From the NCBI RefSeq assembly GCF_000429845.1, contig NZ_KE386972.1, positions 78,940-142,939 on the forward strand: 64,000 nucleotides of DNA, read 5' to 3'. Numbering within the stretch: the stretch's first letter is position 1; the number at the start of each line of letters is the position of its first letter. The stretch is from Comamonas composti DSM 21721. Lineage in GTDB: Bacteria > Pseudomonadota > Gammaproteobacteria > Burkholderiales > Burkholderiaceae_C. The notes beneath the pieces were generated by a model. That model saw only the letters and a list, made by a program, of their open reading frames with translations, was not told the DNA's origin and did no database searches. Below, piece by piece: positions 63,079 to 64,000 of the stretch. The position numbers were made by a program, and so were the translations under genes.

Positions 63079-63747
63079 ATGCCCACCCTGGTCATATCCA
63101 TAGACGGCGCCATCATCAAAGAAGTGCCGCTGCTCAAAGAGCGCACAACCCTTGGCCGCCGCCCCTATAACGACATCGTCATAGACAATCTCGCTGTCAG
63201 CGGCGAACACGCTGTGCTCACACTTGCCAGCGGCAAAGTCACCATCGAAGATCTGCGCAGCACCAATGGCACCTATGTCAATGGCCAAGCTGTGCACCAC
63301 CACCAGCTCGTCCACGGCGACCTGCTGGACATCGGCCGCTACAAACTGCGCTTCGTACAACAGGAAACCGGAACACAGGCCACGGCCACCGGAACTGGAG
63401 CAACACCAGCCGTACCTGCTGCGAGCCAGGAAGCCCCGGGGTTTGAGCTCACTCAGCCGCCCTCCATATCCATGCTGCCTCAGCGCCTGGCCTGCATACG
63501 CATGCTCAGCGGCAATATACCTGGCCGCCAGATACCGCTGACCAAGGTCGTCACCACCCTAGGAAAGCCCGGGGTTGCCGTAGCCTCGATCACGCAAAAG
63601 CCTTATGGCTTCGTGCTCGCCCAGCTTGAAGGCGAGCTTGCCACCCTCAAGCTCAACGGTCAGCTCGTAGGCAGCTCCCCCGCTCCCTTGCTCAGCGGCG
63701 ACATGCTGGAGCTTGCAGGATCGCAGATGCAGTTCTTGATCGAGTAG
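63079..63747 (+). CDS. FHA-domain protein
   Basis: A 222-residue protein. The FHA domain (residues ~1-100) has the Arg in TTLGRRPYNDIVIDN, SGEHAVL and the STNGTYVNG motif, all needed for phosphothreonine binding. A Thr/Ala/Pro-rich linker (~103-125) leads to a second, weaker FHA-like domain (RMLSGNIPGRQIPLTKVVTTLG...). I start at ATG 63079, with GGAG nine bases upstream, not at 63064. It probably works with the PP2C protein in Ser/Thr phospho-signalling. Confidence 0.88.
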   Translation: MPTLVISIDGAIIKEVPLLKERTTLGRRPYNDIVIDNLAVSGEHAVLTLASGKVTIEDLRSTNGTYVNGQAVHHHQLVHGDLLDIGRYKLRFVQQETGTQATATGTGATPAVPAASQEAPGFELTQPPSISMLPQRLACIRMLSGNIPGRQIPLTKVVTTLGKPGVAVASITQKPYGFVLAQLEGELATLKLNGQLVGSSPAPLLSGDMLELAGSQMQFLIE

Positions 63748-64000
63748 CTCCACATAAGAACAGGGCCGCAATTGCCAGACAGTGCATGCCACCCAGGTTC
63801 CACGGAGCTCCGAAGATTTGACCCAGCTCAATTGATCCACATCCTCAGACAAAAATGTCAGCCCCGTCGGATCAATTTGTCAGAGCCAGCATGAAAATGC
63901 AGGAAGCAATAGGTGAAAGTTTACATTTCAACACCAAAAGATGCCGAAATCCATCTGGCACAGCCTTTGCTTATAAGAGGCATACCTTTAACCCCTTCTG
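63748..64000. other. Right-edge region without a gene
   Basis: Apart from the sigma-54 promoter at 63956-63971, no coding sequence is supported. It is the promoter region of a gene beyond the window. Confidence 0.5.
63956..63971 (+). promoter_or_regulatory. Sigma-54 promoter at the right edge
   Basis: TGGCAC, five bases, then TTGCT: TGGCACAGCCTTTGCT fits the -24/-12 consensus exactly, with GG and GC twelve bases apart. Transcription would start near 63983 and run out of the window. The controlled gene is not visible; pilin genes are frequent sigma-54 targets. Confidence 0.7.

Overview
The window is a GC-rich, gene-dense bacterial chromosome segment. RecA, RecX, SucC/SucD, TapT, SlyD and CycA all look betaproteobacterial. 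Operon style, the many tripartite-type substrate-binding proteins and the dispersed palindromes (TAGCGCTTG type and CCCCCTGAGCCGC type) suggest the Comamonadaceae, near Comamonas or Delftia. I saw no rRNA, tRNA, CRISPR array or transposase gene. Genus assignment is inference.

Layout. 1-3951 (minus): the N-terminal 1,317 codons of a very large two-partner-secretion adhesin that leaves the window at base 1. 4482-6265 (minus): recX and recA, with an SOS box and an attenuator-like hairpin. 6414-9428: a MarR regulator and a two-component system split by a GC-rich repeat. 9563-14736: SPOR protein, birA and a SET-domain methyltransferase (minus), divergent from topB, which carries a histone-H1-like tail and a C-terminal SWIB domain. 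15085-19547: orphan branched-chain-type binding protein, aidB, tyrosine phosphatase, small lipoprotein.

19684-33491 is the catabolic heart of the window: a divergent GntR/FCD regulator, then a Rieske oxygenase, a glutamine-synthetase-like ligase, an adrenodoxin-type ferredoxin, its FAD reductase, a full branched-chain-type ABC importer with two binding proteins, an amidase-signature hydrolase and a class I glutamine-amidotransferase-like hydrolase. The gene set suggests uptake of a nitrogenous compound, gamma-glutamylation, oxygenation and deglutamylation/amide hydrolysis. This resembles the logic of aniline degradation but uses a different type of oxygenase. The substrate is unknown.

33997-55052 holds housekeeping and stress genes: class A PBP, glutathione peroxidase, LysR/pirin/isochorismatase group, remnants of a divergent HxlR-dehydrogenase pair, a mosaic NERD-UvrD helicase, sbcDC, a methyltransferase, tapT, an O-acyltransferase, small conserved proteins, a GST, a second pirin and slyD. 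55335-63747 holds cycA and argC (minus), sucCD, a TerC protein, a PP2C phosphatase and an FHA protein. A near-perfect sigma-54 promoter lies at the right edge.

Three families of noncoding repeats run through the window. The most striking is a 269-bp element with perfect 19-bp terminal inverted repeats and nested internal hairpins, present in full, short, minimal, degenerate and half forms. One minimal copy is inserted inside a copy of another repeat family. The TAGCGCTTG palindrome occurs about eight times, once apparently in frame inside topB.
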